A stretch of DNA of 64,000 nt from Trametes villosa (Eukaryota > Basidiomycota > Agaricomycetes > Polyporales > Polyporaceae): the NCBI GenBank assembly GCA_002964805.2, contig PUDQ02000003.1, positions 2,914,001-2,978,000 on the forward strand. The letters are read 5' to 3'. Position numbers and translations under genes: made by a program. Below, in pieces: positions 33,590 to 45,841 of the stretch (positions are counted from its first letter, which is position 1; each line of letters begins with the position of its first letter). The notes beneath the pieces are model-generated. The model was not told where the DNA came from, ran no database searches, and saw only the letters and a list, made by a program, of their open reading frames with translations.

Positions 33590-34905
33590 GTGCGAGTGTA
33601 CTCTCTTCGTCAGAGATGACCAGTCGTCTGTTCTCAGGGTTTCACGTACAACCCGGTGCGTGCGCGTAGGCGGTTGCCTCCGGCTCGGGTGTCCCCGTGC
33701 TGGCCGTGCAGTACGCGGCCGGCGTAGTAAGACGTCTTCGTAATTCCTGCGCGCGGCTTACCGAGCGACCGCGTCGCGCGATCCAGGAACGTAGCCACCT
33801 GAACGACGCGACAGCGCCATGTGCTCCGTCGTGTCTGCGCGGTGGCGTTCGGCACGCACTCGTTGAGGTGGTAGCTGACAACACGGTCGCAGATTGAGAG
33901 GGATTCTACACGGATTGCGAGTGGGTCGGATTGTGGCTGGAATGGGCGTTGCTGTGTACCGGGTTAGCGCATCCTCCTCGTCCTGGGTCAGCCGACGACA
34001 TGAGGCCGCACGAACGTGGAAGGCAGCACCCGGTGATCTCATCCGCCTTGAGACTGAACGCGATTATTGCGGCGAGGCTGACATACTCTCTTGCATCGGG
34101 TTTGTATTCGCTGGGATGGCGGGCCGTCGGTAGCGAAACGTTGGTGTATTCGAGCCGAAATCGCGAGTGCTTACGCGTGCCGAGTCGACGGGCGTTGGGA
34201 TTAGTCGCAGCATTCGTACGCGACGGGGAGCTTTACGGCACACGCTTCACGTAGGTCGTTCGTACAGAAGGCTGCCGCAGGTTAGCGTTAGCGTCGGGCG
34301 CAGAAGTCAGCTGGTGTACACCGTACCGGCACGAAGCGATAAGGTACCGCCTGGCGTGTCGGCCGAGCGTCCTCCAGCGTCTATCGCAATCCTCTGTGCT
34401 AGAGGCGTACGATCGGTGGGGTTTTGCGAGGTAGTCGCGGTTGAGGTGTGCGATGCGAGTGACGCGTGTAGCCATATGTGGCGGATATACGGACGCGCTA
34501 TGTGTGAAGGCGCACGCGCCACTCACGTTGTGGGTCCGTCGCGTGGGATTTCAAGCGCCGTTAACTTTGACGCGCGAATGGCTGAACTGCTGACCTCACC
34601 GCTTCCTCGGCTGGCGATGCGCTCTTTCCCACCAATTCTCGCCATGGACCCCATGTCTGTCCAGGTGGCATTGCACAGTAATGCGATGACATCCACTGCG
34701 GATATACAGGTGACTTCTTCTGCTACAGGACGCGCGTCACATTGACCGACACCCGCTTTTATGCGGGCCGACGGCGCCCTCGCATAGGCGTTAGGGCGGG
34801 TAAAATGCCTTTGTAATCCGATATGTTGCGAGCGCTGACCGTCGCCGATGATATAGGTATCACTTGCGCGCGCTTTTGGGTCCACGTCCTATCGCACCAC
34901 GCGTC
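33590..34905. other. Interval with no recognised gene
   Basis: Short open frames exist on both strands, for example a minus-strand stretch at 33634-33855 containing VVQVATFLDRATRSLGKP. None has a family I know or a convincing splice partner. It may hold an unrecognised small multi-exon gene upstream of R1. Confidence 0.4.
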
Positions 34906-35420
34906 ATGGCTTCGATCTACCGCAGGCCGCTCCCTCCGTTGTCGTTGTCGTTGCTGGAGATATTCCTCTTGTCCGCGGACGACGCCCTCATCGAATACCT
35001 CCTGACCTTCTGGGGACCGGACGACGTCGCTCGTATGCATCGCGTTAGCCAGAACGTCCTGATCGCCATCAAGAACTACGTCAGCAAGACGTGGAACATC
35101 GTCTCCTTCTTCGAGGACTGGTTCTCTCACGAGGTGGTCGGTTCCGTGGCAAGCACTATGAAGAAGTGCGGCGCGCTCGCAGTGGGCTCGGCGGTGGTCC
35201 AATTCCTGGCTCGTCTTTCCGCTTACCCGGATAGCGACCTCGACATCCTTGTCCCTTGGTGGGGTCTGCTCGAGTTCGGCCGCTTCATGCGGAGGGCGGG
35301 TTACCGGTACAGACCCAGAACGAGATCGGGCCATGTGCTGTTCGACGTTGCGGCTCTCACTCTCCCGGATCGTCTGGCCCGGAGACAGTCTAATCGCGGA
35401 AGCGGCAACGTGTTTGCGTT

Positions 35421-35427
35421 CGGAAGC
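35421..35427. repeat. 7-bp target-site duplication, left of element A
   Basis: CGGAAGC is repeated exactly at 38043-38049. Collapsing the two copies restores the host reading frame. Confidence 0.9.
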
Positions 35428-36400
35428 CACAAGCTGTGGTAGTTATATTATATCATTGACCGTCAATTGGCCCAGAGCGCATTACATTAAAGTCCGTAGG
35501 GTTCCTATTGTATCATTTTCCGGCTGCTCCCCGGGCTAGTAGCCCCCGGGCACCTGCCAAATACGGCCGGTTTCGGCGGGTGGCTGCTTATCAGCCCCGG
35601 CTTTCTTATCTCTTGTTGATAGCATGCTAATCTCATCTCTCCCGGGCTCTCGGCCATCCACCAGGCGTGGGAATCCTGGCGCCTCAGCTCTCGGCTGAGA
35701 ACCACCCCGATTAGGCAGGTTCTCCTCTTCCCTCCTCCCTTGGGCAGCTCTCTCCCTCTGTATCTCGCTCGTTTCGCGGCCGATTTGCCTCGCAAGTGGC
35801 TCTATTCGTTCACATTACAAAGGGCTTCAATAAGCCTTAATAGCGCGAATTCATACGGTGCGTACTAATGCCGCTATACAGTGTACAAGTAGGCCCAATC
35901 AGGCGACGCGATCCGGGCGATATCTCGCCCGTTTCGCGTTGCCTCGGGGCGCGTCTGGGCTTCCCAGAAAGCGGCTTACCAGAGCTTTCTGGCGAGCCCA
36001 CATGCGCTCGGATCCGCCCGGCGGTTGTGATTCTGCGCTCCGCCCATCCAGGGCAGGAGCAGAGAATCACCTCCTGGGCTGCAGATTGCTCATTTCGCCA
36101 TAGATCCAGCTGAAGCTGTGTACAGGCTCTCAAAACACGATGGGCACTCGCTCATCAGACTTACCAGCCCGAGGAAGGCATCCAGAAAGCGCCAGATAGC
36201 CTCGTCTTGGGGCCTGTCCCCAGGACGACGGTTTGCTCGATATCTCTGGGACGCGGGCGCGCTCCGCGACGTAACACATACCCCCGGAAAGCTGCTGAAC
36301 GCAGCTTTCCGTCGGTATGCTTTTCGTCGCGATACGACCGCTGGAACCCTCGCTGGTGCGACATGCCTCTCCCCACCCCCTCCTCCCTTTCCCTCTCCCA
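35428..36400 (+). repeat. Left inverted arm of element A
   Basis: It pairs with 37060-38042. The outer 400 bp include runs such as GCCCAGAGCGCATTACATTA and AGCAGCCACCC that are also kept in the 58.9-kb fragment. Confidence 0.85.
36277..36319. other. Subterminal stem-loop, copy 2
   Basis: CATACC pairs with GGTATG and GGAAAGCTG with CAGCTTTCC around the loop CTGAACG. Confidence 0.85.
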
Positions 36401-36695
36401 CTAATCACCCAATTCCTGTCCGTTTCCCTTCGTTCAAGCTTTCCACTTCTCATATAACGTAGCACAATCGTTCTGTGGAATGCGATTAGTTTCATAATCC
36501 TTGGGCCTCGTTGCCTGGGCTTATCAGTGTGTCCAGGTGTCTCCAGGTAGGCAACACGATCCCCGGTCCGTTTCGTCCCCGATAAGCGTGCTGAACGCGT
36601 ATTCTGATAGGCATCTACTAGGACTACGTATGTACAAAAAAGCTAAGGAATAAGAGCTCCCGTGATGGAGCTACAACAGGATCTCCTCGGGGAGG

Positions 36696-36738
36696 GCTCA
36701 GCCACAGGCCGTCTTAAGACGGTCTCGGTGGCTGCCCC
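36696..36738. other. Central palindrome of element A
   Basis: CAGCCAC and GTGGCTG enclose GGCCGTCTTAAGACGGTC. The same palindrome occurs at 16709-16750, and a longer one lies at the centre of element B (47200-47303). Confidence 0.75.
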
Positions 36739-37059
36739 AGGCTCTCATGCAGTACAGCACTGCTAGGAGCCCTCTCCAACTGTAAAATACACATCTTTAC
36801 GAGTTCCTACCCGTTTTCCATGATTTAAAATGTTTTGGGTAGCTGTGGTATAGTACTGTGTAAGCTAATTATTCGTTCCTTGATGCATACATTGTATCAT
36901 TAACCAGGGGGGAATGTATCCATCACCTTTCAGTGCAGAGGAACAAATATATAGATTGTGGCGACTTTGAGTGAGATCTAGACATACAGAGTGCTAGTAT
37001 ATGTACAGGAGGGGTATATGAGGCCTAAAGACCGGTCTGTGGGCGTAGAAGGGAGAGCC

Positions 37060-38042
37060 TGGAAGAAGGAAGGGAAGGAGAGGGGGAGGATGGGATGGCG
37101 AGGTGCAGAGGGGACTGTGCAGTAACGGGCGGTCGGATCGCCACAGCAAGCATATCGACGGAAAGCTGCGTTCAGCAGCTTTCCGGGGATATGCGTGCGG
37201 TAGCGACGCGCGTCTAGGTGCCCGAGATATCAAGCAAACCGTCGTCCTGGAGCTGGGCCCCAGGACGAGGTTGTCTGGCGCATTTTGCATAAAGTATCTG
37301 GGCTGAAAAGTCCTATAAGCACACCAACATCGTGTTTTAGGGGGGAATTCAAAGTTTCAACCGTATACATGCGGAATTGAGCGAGATCTGACCAAGGGAG
37401 GGGAGCCTGTGCTCCTGCCCTAGATGGGCGGAGCACAGAACCCCAACCACCGGGTCGATTCGCGCGCGCCCGGGCTCGCCAGAAAGCCCTGTTCAGCCGC
37501 TTTCTGGGGAGCCCACACGCGCCCCGGGGAGACGCGAAACGGGCAAGCTATCGCCCAGATCGCGTCGCCCTATATGGGCTAGTTGCACCTAGCATAACAA
37601 CATCAGTACGTACCGCATTTCCTTCGCGTTTGCTGATTATGGTAGCCCTATTCAATGCGAACCGGTATAGCCACTTGCCAGGCGAATCGGGCCAGAGACG
37701 AGCGAGATATCCAAGAAGAGAGCTACCCAGGGGGGAGGTGAGAGGGGAGCCTGCCTAATCGGGGTGGTGCCCAGCCGAGAGTCAAAGCGCCCGAGTTCCC
37801 GCGCTATCTGCATGCCCGGGAGTGCGGGAGAGATGAGATTAGGTTGTTATCAACAAGAGATAAGAGTCCCGGGGGCTCATAAGCAGCCACCCGCGGAAAC
37901 CGGCCCCATTAGGCAGGTGCCGGAGGCTCACCGGGCCTTTCGGCGGGGGAGCCTATTACATTAGGAACCCCTACGGTTCCTAATGTAATGCGCTCTGGGC
38001 CATTTGACGGTTTATATTATATTAGAACTACCACAGCTGCTG
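37060..38042 (-). repeat. Right inverted arm of element A
   Basis: It is the inverted partner of 35428-36400, visibly diverged from it by substitutions and small indels, so the element is not brand new. Confidence 0.85.
37150..37194. other. Subterminal stem-loop, copy 3
   Basis: GCATATC pairs with GATATGC, a compensated change from GCATACC/GGTATGC in copy 1. GGAAAGCTG pairs with CAGCTTTCC around the loop CGTTCAG. Confidence 0.85.
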
Positions 38043-38049
38043 CGGAAGC
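38043..38049. repeat. 7-bp target-site duplication, right of element A
   Basis: CGGAAGC is identical to 35421-35427. Confidence 0.9.
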
Positions 38050-38717
38050 AGCTACGAGGTTTTCGACTTCCGCGCGCCTGCAACTACCGAGGCCTGGTGG
38101 GAACACGATCGACACGTGCAGCTGATTGCTGTCCACGGCGATCCGATGGAACACTTGCTTTCGTTCCACTCCAGTGAGTCGTCCGCGCGCAGCCATACGC
38201 GTGCTAACACTGCGTTTCAGCCGCCGTCATGAACGTCCTCACAGGAAAGTTTGCGGCGTTGATGTTTCCGCGTGCTACCTTCGTCGATAAGATTGCGTAC
38301 ATTGCGCGATCGGACGATGTCCCATACGCCGGAGCAAACGACTGGAAGGCCAAGTACTCGGCTAGGGGTTTTCGTATTCGCGACAAGTGTCCCGAGACGG
38401 AGTATCCGCCGTGGTCCGAATTCGCCAGCGCGCGCTTCACAGGCGACCGTTCGACGTGGGTGCTTCGTTTTGATGATCGTGAGTCTGGTGGCACGCGCCG
38501 TCGCCGACGAATTCACGGGACGCTCACCATGTGTGTAGTAGAACGCACGTTGGAGGAGCAAGTGTCTGGTCGCCGGACGGATCCTCCCGTCGTGCCAAGG
38601 GTCGCATTCGAGGTGATCATCCCAACGAGGGGCCCGGTGGTCGATGAAACGTATTTGAACATCGTTCCGCCCTTCACCGTGAGGTACGTAACCGGCGTTC
38701 TGGGTAAGTGTGCATAA

Positions 38718-39436
38718 ACTAACGGCGATGACCAAGCGCGATGGCCTTCGCCTCCCGCATGGGCAGGCATATTTGGCCCTACGGAGGGACGTACGAGACG
38801 TTGGCGGTATTTGCGGCATAGGCGGGCGAGTGTGCTACGGAACAAGTATCGAATATTTGGTTGTCGCTGCGGTTCGTCTTGCGTTGACTGGTGGTTTCTG
38901 TTGTACACGGCACGAGTGTATGGATGCGTACGAGTTCGAATCATGTGGCCTGGCATCTGACACGAGGTTCGCGCTGTCACTTCTTGTTCCGAGAAAGCTT
39001 GCTGCTGCGATGCAGCGCCCCGCCCGCCCGCGCTGTCGTGTACACTTGAAGTGCGCATAGTCGCGACATCTCGAATACACAGCACTCTACGCGGTGGTAC
39101 GCGGCAACCTCACCTATCCTACGCACCATCGAACGCTTCTCGTCGCGCCATCCTAGTAGCGCGACCGCTCACATCAGTACCTGGATAGGTGCGTGTCCAC
39201 GTGGTGTCGCCGTCCGCGGGTGGAATCGACGAGCACGTTCCCTGTCGGGCGCTGAGTCGATCCGTGCCTCCTCACATCAAGCGGTAGGGTTGTGGTCTCG
39301 AACGTCACAACCGCGTCGAGGATACATGAAACATCCTTGTGAAGCCCGTCTCTCTTCGCTACCGTACGTTCGTGGCCGTATACACGCGACAACAAGCTCG
39401 CTCCAAACATACAGGCCGGTCCTCATTCGTCGCCGT
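38718..39436. other. Interval with no recognised gene
   Basis: Only short, overlapping frames on both strands are seen, none with recognisable motifs. Confidence 0.45.
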
Positions 39437-40027
39437 TTACCGGTACCGACCATCGCCCGCCCTATTCTGCAGCCACCTGTGCGTAGGACAGCGTAAAGTT
39501 AGACATATTGTATCAAAGTGAGCGCGTATGTCATACCGTGTAACGACGAGGTCGATCATGGGCCGATCTCTATTCACGACATTGGTTGCCTCCAGGCAGT
39601 TACGCGCCGCGTTCCGAATTACGAGTATATTGCCGCGGAAGCCGGGCATCCCCGCGGCTTGGGCACATCTGTTGACGGGTGCGCGCGTGCGGCTCTGGTC
39701 CTGAAAGTAGACCGTGTAGTGGTTGGCGAGCTGGGTGGTGAGGCCTGGGATTCGGGCGAATCGCTCCGACAGAACACCGTCCGCGTCTGTGAACCACCGA
39801 TCAATGTTTAAGTCCTCCGGCCAGCATCGAGGGATGCTCAGTAGATCAACATCGTCGTGCGGCGTGATCAGGACAAGGCGGGAGCGAGTGCTATGGGTCG
39901 GGTAGAGGAGGCCCTGCGTCGTATGCTGTACCTCCCCCTGCGTCCTCCACGCGTCAGCTACATCGTTACAGTCAACCGATGACAGGAACGTACCGCGTCG
40001 CGTGCGTTGCGAGTGCGGGTGTTCCAT
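39437..40027 (-). CDS. Unrecognised protein with GNILVIR motif
   Basis: This open frame runs from MEHPHSQRTRRGTFLSSVDC (40027) to 39437 and includes PGFRGNILVIRNAARNCLEA and DLVVTRYDIRAHFDT. That pattern (Gly-Asn-Ile-Leu-Val-Ile, spacer, Asp, two Val, Tyr) resembles the WPGT...DVRY block at the C-terminus of the two MYND proteins in this window, so it may be a finger-less relative. The part before MPGFRG may contain an intron. No TATA or partner gene is evident. Confidence 0.35.
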   Translation of the reverse strand: MEHPHSQRTRRGTFLSSVDCNDVADAWRTQGEVQHTTQGLLYPTHSTRSRLVLITPHDDVDLLSIPRCWPEDLNIDRWFTDADGVLSERFARIPGLTTQLANHYTVYFQDQSRTRAPVNRCAQAAGMPGFRGNILVIRNAARNCLEATNVVNRDRPMIDLVVTRYDIRAHFDTICLTLRCPTHRWLQNRAGDGRYR

Positions 40028-41052
40028 GCAGATATCCCGCGAAACGTAGCGTCCGTTTGGGCCGGCTTCGCCGATCGTGTACTGTTACGGGTACGCGGAG
40101 GCATATGGCACCTAGTTGCACAGCGGATGCAGCCAGTGGGATTTGCTGGGGTGTCGCGCGCACGACGAGTTAGTTTCTTCGCAATTCATGTTAATGTTAT
40201 GGACCTACTCAGCCCTCCGCGCGGACCGGGTGAGACTAGCCGTGCGCGCGCAGACATGCATGTCCCAGGAACATCGCTGCGTCAGCGAGGTCGGTATGTT
40301 ATCTTCGAAATGAGCGTATGCGCTCGTAGCGCGGCGCGACGTCGTGTCATGTGGAAGAGCACGTTAGCCGTATGTGGCGATGTCAATGCGGGTCCGGCCT
40401 GTGATTAGGCGCCCGGGCGCCCGAGGGGCGGTCAGGCGCCCTCACCTTTCTGTCAGCCGTTCACAGCTGACTCCCCCGTGACTCCATTTGTCAAGCTGAC
40501 GATGCGTCGTCTTCCACCACCGTCTATCCCCTCTGCGGACGAATGCGTCGCGTCGGCGAACACGCAACCTAACGGTGCGCACAACGTCTATGGTGCAAGA
40601 TGCGGACGTGCTAGGCCTCCTCCTTCCTCCTCTCCCCGTAGCCTGACGCTGTCGTGGGGCGTTTTCGAATTCCCAAGGGATGCCACGCCGGTGTGGACGC
40701 ATTATTCAGCAATCCGACACGCGCATCGTCCAACAGTCAGCGCACGGGAACATTACGTCTTGCTCGATAGAGACGGGCGCAAAGACGGGCGTGCGCGATG
40801 TCGGCCCGGTTATCACAGGGTGCGTGGCACTGCCCTTTGTCTGATTCAGCGGCGACCATGTGTTGCGTTGTTGTGTACAGTGGGTGTATAAGCTAACCGG
40901 TGGGTGCGAGTGGGTCCGGGCACCTCGTTGATACCACCTGCGCGGAGTTTCGTATAACAAGGAGGTTCCGCTGGATCGACACCCCTCGCCTCCGTTGTTA
41001 CGTCCGACCGACTCGTAGGCATATCAGAATACCCAAGCACCCGAACGCCATC
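40028..41052. other. Interval with one possible exon
   Basis: A plus-strand frame from MRRLPPPSIPSADECVAS (40502) through LSWGVFEFPRDATPVWTHYS to a GTGCGT near 40818 looks more protein-like than its surroundings and may be an exon of a gene upstream of 41053. I could not place splice partners. Confidence 0.3.
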
Positions 41053-42968
41053 ATGGACGCTGAAACCGAAGCGATCGTCTCTGCGTGGAGGAAGCGCGTT
41101 CTAAGACCCTCGGATATTCGCTTCGATAACGCAATGAAGACGATCGCGTCGCGCTGGCCTCTGGCGAAAATTCGCGAGGAGTCACCGTCGCGGTGGACGG
41201 TATGCGCATGCTCCCGTCCCCTCCGCAAGTATCGGCATGCTGACGGTTCTAATAGTTCTACAGACCCGGGACGAGCGACGTCGCGGTGTTCAGTCACCCG
41301 TGCGTGTTTTCTATGGCGGACGACTACCAGAGCGGCAATTTCGTGCCGAAGAATCAGGCTGTCCCCGTGGGACTGTTAGACGAGCGCATGTGAGTTGCGA
41401 CCGTTATGCGTGCTCGTGACACACTTACGAATCCGCCGCAGCGAGCGTATTGCCAACTTCAAATGCCAGTACGGCTATGCGTTCGACACCTCGTGCGACA
41501 AATCGCTGTTCGAACATCAGCAGGTATGTATACGTGCGCCCAGCGTGCTCCGGTACGTTAACGTGACTATGAAATACGCTAGACTCTCGAAGCGTTCATC
41601 GCGACGGTGAAGGGGTTTAACCCTGGTAACCTGCCGCGGAGTGACTTCCAAACGGGTAACGACCCCACCTACACCAGACGTTTCTGGATGCGATCTCCCA
41701 TGTTTCTGCAAATCGGTAAAGGAGAGGATAAACCGACGCCCCCTGCAAATCTACATCCATGGGTACGCGAGGCAGCCCGTCGCTCTAAGATCTATAACGC
41801 CAACCCCGCTCGGCCGGTGGTCATGGGCCTGGAAGACGGCGCACTGCACAACATTTCGAAGTGTACCCCTCCCGAGCTGTACCGAGGCGACATCGTCATC
41901 GTCACGTTCACTATCTCTTTCGTTATCTCCCCCGATCATTGGAATCCGCGTTTCATACCGTTGGAGGTCGTCCGCGTCGCGGAAAACCCGAACCCCGAGA
42001 TTGTCGATCCTCATCGCTACGCGGTCCCGACTGTGGACCCTGGAACCCGACCGTCGCTGGAAGACGGGGAGCTTATAGGTACGCGCACACGAGCCAATCG
42101 ATGCTTCTCTGGTTGATGCGTCTCGGTCACAGACGTTGGGGGCAAACCTGGCCGTGAGATTCCCGCCGCAGGCAGCTTCTCGATGGAACCCACGGGGACG
42201 CGACCGGTCGCGAGTCGTAGCGCTAAGATTGGTACGTCGAGTACTCTGCCACGGTTGGCATGGACGATGCTTACCTAGGTTCCTCGTCGACAGTACCACA
42301 CCATGGTACCAGCAATGCCGAGGACGGACCTAGCGTTAGCCTGCAGTTCGACCGCGACTTACACGCGCAGACCGGAAGCCAACGCGACGATGCTCGCACC
42401 TTGGGCCGCGCGGGCGCGCCCGCTGGTACGTAGTTGCCCGTACCGACGAGAGCGTATTGCACATCGAACCTTCATAGACTCCCCTCGCGGCCGTAACAAT
42501 GTGTCAGGGGTCAATGCTGGAAACCCCGCTACGTCCGCCGGTGGGACTCCGACCCGTCTACAGGCAATAGAGGCTGGCGTGGCTCAGGGCTTGCAAGATG
42601 TCCTTGAACGGGCGGCTGCCCACGGACGTTTGTACCTGTGACAGACCACACCTGGGTTCACGCTGACGTCGTGAAGCAGAGTCGACCGACACACGTGCAG
42701 GCAATCGCGACAGCGACGCATCGACGCTGTCTTCTGCTTCCCCGCCGCCTGCGGGACCGTCCGGCGTTAGCGCCAAACCGGTAGCGACGGTGTCTTCGCC
42801 TGGGCATACGGCGTCCCCGGAACCCGGCCCTCCTGCCAAGCGAAGACGACTGGATACGGATGCGATGGAGGTAGCAGCGTCGGACCTCAGCGACCGAGAG
42901 GTTGATCCCGACAGCGGCGCTCCGTATGCTCGCCGCCTCCGGCGTCAGGCCGACAAGGGCCGCCGTTG
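41053..42968 (+). CDS. Multi-exon protein of unknown function, nuclear signal
   Basis: It starts MDAETEAIVSAWRKRVLRPS (41053). The spliced exons carry TFYRPGTSDVAVFSHPCVFS, NFKCQYGYAFDTSCDKSLFE and VKGFNPGNLPRSDF. They continue with CTPPELYRGDIVIVTFTISF and WNPRFIPLEVVRV, then Ser/Thr/Gly-rich exons. It ends with PPAKRRRLD, a likely nuclear localisation signal, and an acidic/basic tail stopping at 42968. The introns I used are GT-AG and 50-70 bp and keep one continuous frame, which supports a real gene. The block P..L..GD.V.V.F.I.F followed by FIPLEVVRV is one I recall from abundant Agaricomycete hypothetical proteins; the role is unknown. The 3' exon pattern after 42300 is less certain than the first half. 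Confidence 0.6.
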
Positions 42969-45120
42969 ACGCTACGCGCCACGGTGTGGGTTGAAGCTGC
43001 GGGTCATGCCTGCGCGCGAAGCGTTGGGGTGTCGCGTCGGCGCACGGATACATACGCCACCGACGCATACGCGCAAGTTGGGTATGTGGTGTGGCGCATT
43101 ATCCGCGTGCGGGCAAATTATGCTGGTTTCATTTTCGACGTGGTTTATGCTGTTCGTATGCTCTGCTTGTTTTCTCGACGAGACGCGAGCGTATGTTCTC
43201 GTCTCGCCTCACCCGCGGACAGGGTTTCTGGCGATGGTTCACACTTGGTTCGCGTACGGCTCGAATTTATATATGTGCTTCACTGGCGACGGAGACTGAC
43301 CGAGGTCCGGCGCGGTATAGCCCGAATACAACGGTTGTGTACGGTGTACCGGTCTAGCTGTATACGTTACATTCTGACCTGCCAGCCGTTTACGCGTTCT
43401 GCGCCCTGTTTATATCCACCTATATCCACTCTTTGCAATCGCTTTCGCGTGACTGCTACGTTTGATGTCGCAGCTGAAGCGTAGCGTCCAATCGGCGCGG
43501 GTGCCTTGGTTGGGCAACGATCCCGCCCTGCAACATCCTGCGCACCGAAGACCGGCCCGGGACTGCTAACGAGCCACTGATTCGGATGTTTCGATACGGC
43601 GGAATTTGTCGGAGGTCCTATCCTGGGGCGGCTCCACCTTTGGTACTGGTCGAGCGGGCGTACGAACGGAAGACCATTGGCGCAGTCCGGGAAGAGCACT
43701 CGCGGCCCGGTGACCGTGGGCGCAGATCGCGGACGAGATCCGGCCGTTGTGTTGTGACGGAGCGGAACGGTGCTCCGTTCGGACTGTGCCGTGCCCATCG
43801 CGCTTACCAGGTCGGCGAACTTTCAGGTGGACGCCGATTGCCAAAGACACACGCCCGGGCGGTGTAGCCACGGTGCGGTGCCCGAGGTGGTACCGCACCG
43901 CTGTTGCAACGCACTACGGCTGGCTTCATCTACGCGTAGATAAACCGACGAGTGGACGACGCCTCGCCCACATCACTAGTCTACGTAACGTGCGGCACGT
44001 ACAATGCAGCGTCGATGCGCGTTGACGCTATACCGTCAGCGTCTGCGTCGGCATGTCTCGTCGTAGTGTCCATGCACTCGGGGGACGAGACAGCCTGAGG
44101 AAGTCGAATGCGACGCTCGCGAAGGTGCATGTCTAGTACAGTCGTCTGTGCGGGATCGTTTGAACGCCGGCTCACGTTGAGCGTCCGATCCGATCGGGCA
44201 CGCCGGTTCCATCCAGCGTAGCGTTCCTCCGGCTCACCCGCTAAGTGCGTCGCCGCCTCCTTTCATCTGAATAACCTTCGGTAATCCCCTTTCAAGCTCC
44301 GCCGGTGCACCCCGCTTGTTGAACAACCTTTGACAGCACGTATATGTCTCAGGCCTGCCAGACGCCGATGTATCGCCGAAACCCCTTGCACTCCACGCGA
44401 CGGCGCTCGCCCCCTCCCCACCACCGATACGCCCCGTGAACAGTCCAAGCTGTTTGCGAGCACTGCTTGGTGAGCGACGGGTCATGCCACACAGCGGACA
44501 TCCGTAGAGCGGGTATCCGTCGCGGCATGACTTTGGCATGCTGACAAAGTCGTACTACACCTCGGTCACCAGACGCGTGGTCCCACCCGCACGGCGGTCC
44601 TTTGATTGCTCATCCCCCAACTGTGAGTATTCTAATCGCCGCGAACCTACCCGCTGACCTCGACGCTGCGTCAGGCAGCACACGCTGACGTTGACAAATG
44701 CTACGATCGCCTCGGACCACGCGAGGCCCCCTTCGACTATCTCTGCCGTCGAGCTCGCGGGTGAGCTCCTCGCTGGCCTCGACGATCTCCGCCTAAATCG
44801 ATAGAATAGACACTCGCTGCCACGGAGCGCACCACCCCACTCCGCCTCGTATTCTACGACCGCGATTCCCCGCCGGGTCGCGCCGAGGTGCGTGCCCGTT
44901 ACGCTCGGATAGCCCGCCACCGTTTCACGTGTATATATATCCGCGCGCACGAGAGTGCGTACTCTCCCGCAGGTGTGCAGCGCGAGTCCTCCCTTGTGAG
45001 CGACAACGCCGCTCGATAGAACGTACTTCCTTCGCATGCGCGGTCCAGAACGGTTTGTACTACTGTGCTGTCCCCCCGGCGGCTTCCTATCTCTGTGCAG
45101 TATATGTCCCATTAACTCCT
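42969..45120. other. Interval with no recognised gene
   Basis: Frames on both strands are arginine/proline-rich and lack splice logic. A TATATATAT run at 44932-44940 lies about 180 bp upstream of the F-box start and may be its TATA box. Confidence 0.45.
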
Positions 45121-45834
45121 ATGTCCTCTAGAGCGCGTATCACGTCCTGGTTTCCGGTGATACCGGATCCTCGGAAACGCGTCGTTCCGTCTGGCGACGC
45201 CGACGGTTCACGTGTACCTATGATACCCACCGAACTCCATATGGCGATCGCCCGGCTGTTGGGCAAACCTGCACTCAGCAATTACGTTCGGTGCTGCAAA
45301 TGGTTCCACGACATCGGCGCAGAGCTCCTATATCGCAACATCTCCATCACCTACAGCAACGTCGATCGCCTTCAGATCCTGTTGCAGCGTCTGGAGCCCC
45401 GCATGTCCGGACACGTCCGCACGCCGCCTGTATACTTCATCCGCAGTATAAGTTTCACGGGTGCGTCCTTTCACGATGACAGCCGCATGCTCCCGGTACT
45501 GGCCGAAATCCTCGTGCACGCGATGGACGTGCGCTACCTGGAGCTGAGCATGGATCCCGCCAGCAATTCTATGCTGGTGTCGCTCCTGAAGCGACGAGAA
45601 ATCGCGCGCACAGGGAGCAGTGGGGCGAAGGCCGCGTATCTCTATGCGAGCGACAAAAAACCTTGCACCGCCTGGACGCTCCCGCGGTTGGCAGGTGTCC
45701 GAGCTGCCTGCCCTTCCATCGTCGCCGAGCTGGCCAATTTTCGCCACATGCGTGCCATCTCGCTGGATCACCACGTACCGAAGAAGGACCTCATCGTCCT
45801 CTTCGATCGTTTGTCTGCGAGCACGTCCGCCGCG

Positions 45835-45841
45835 TCCGTCG
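45835..45841. repeat. 7-bp target-site duplication, left of element B
   Basis: TCCGTCG is repeated exactly at 48548-48554. One copy restores the F-box frame. Confidence 0.9.

Larger units (their letters stand above)
35428..38042. mobile_element. Foldback element A, 2,615 bp, non-autonomous
   Basis: Two inverted arms of about 0.98 kb (35428-36400 and 37060-38042) flank a 0.65-kb centre with no coding capacity. The termini read CACAAGCTGTGGTAGTT and, inverted from the right, CAGCAGCTGTGGTAGTT. Each arm carries a stem-loop (36277-36319 and 37150-37194), and the centre has a palindrome around GTCTTAAGAC. A 7-bp direct duplication flanks it. A transposase acting in trans is required. The CxC2 KDZ gene at 59337 is a local candidate only because a family A end sits beside it. 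Related fragments are at 16700-17600 and 58910-59321. Confidence 0.9.
34906..38717 (+). pseudogene. F-box/nucleotidyltransferase-like gene split by element A
   Basis: The start is MASIYRRPLPPLSLSLLEIF (34906). The N-terminus resembles an F-box-like helical region, followed by WNIVSFFEDWF. Next comes a segment with the nucleotidyltransferase-fold signature VGSAVVQFL and, after a gap, YPDSDLDILV. The frame stops just inside element A. On the far side it resumes as SYEVFDFRAPATTEAWWEHD, then MEHLLSFHST, an intron (38173-38219 or so), and AVMNVLTGKFAALMFPRATF. Deleting the element and one 7-bp target copy rejoins NVFAFGS to SYEVF in frame. This is a large Agaricomycete family of unknown activity; the nucleotidyltransferase reading rests on the GS and DxD motifs. 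The coding end near 38717 is approximate. Expression is presumably lost unless the element is removed by excision. Confidence 0.75.

Noticed and set aside
43367..44539. Several 100-145 codon frames on both strands
   Set aside because: They are arginine/proline/threonine-rich, overlap each other in several frames, have no splice logic and show no recognisable family.
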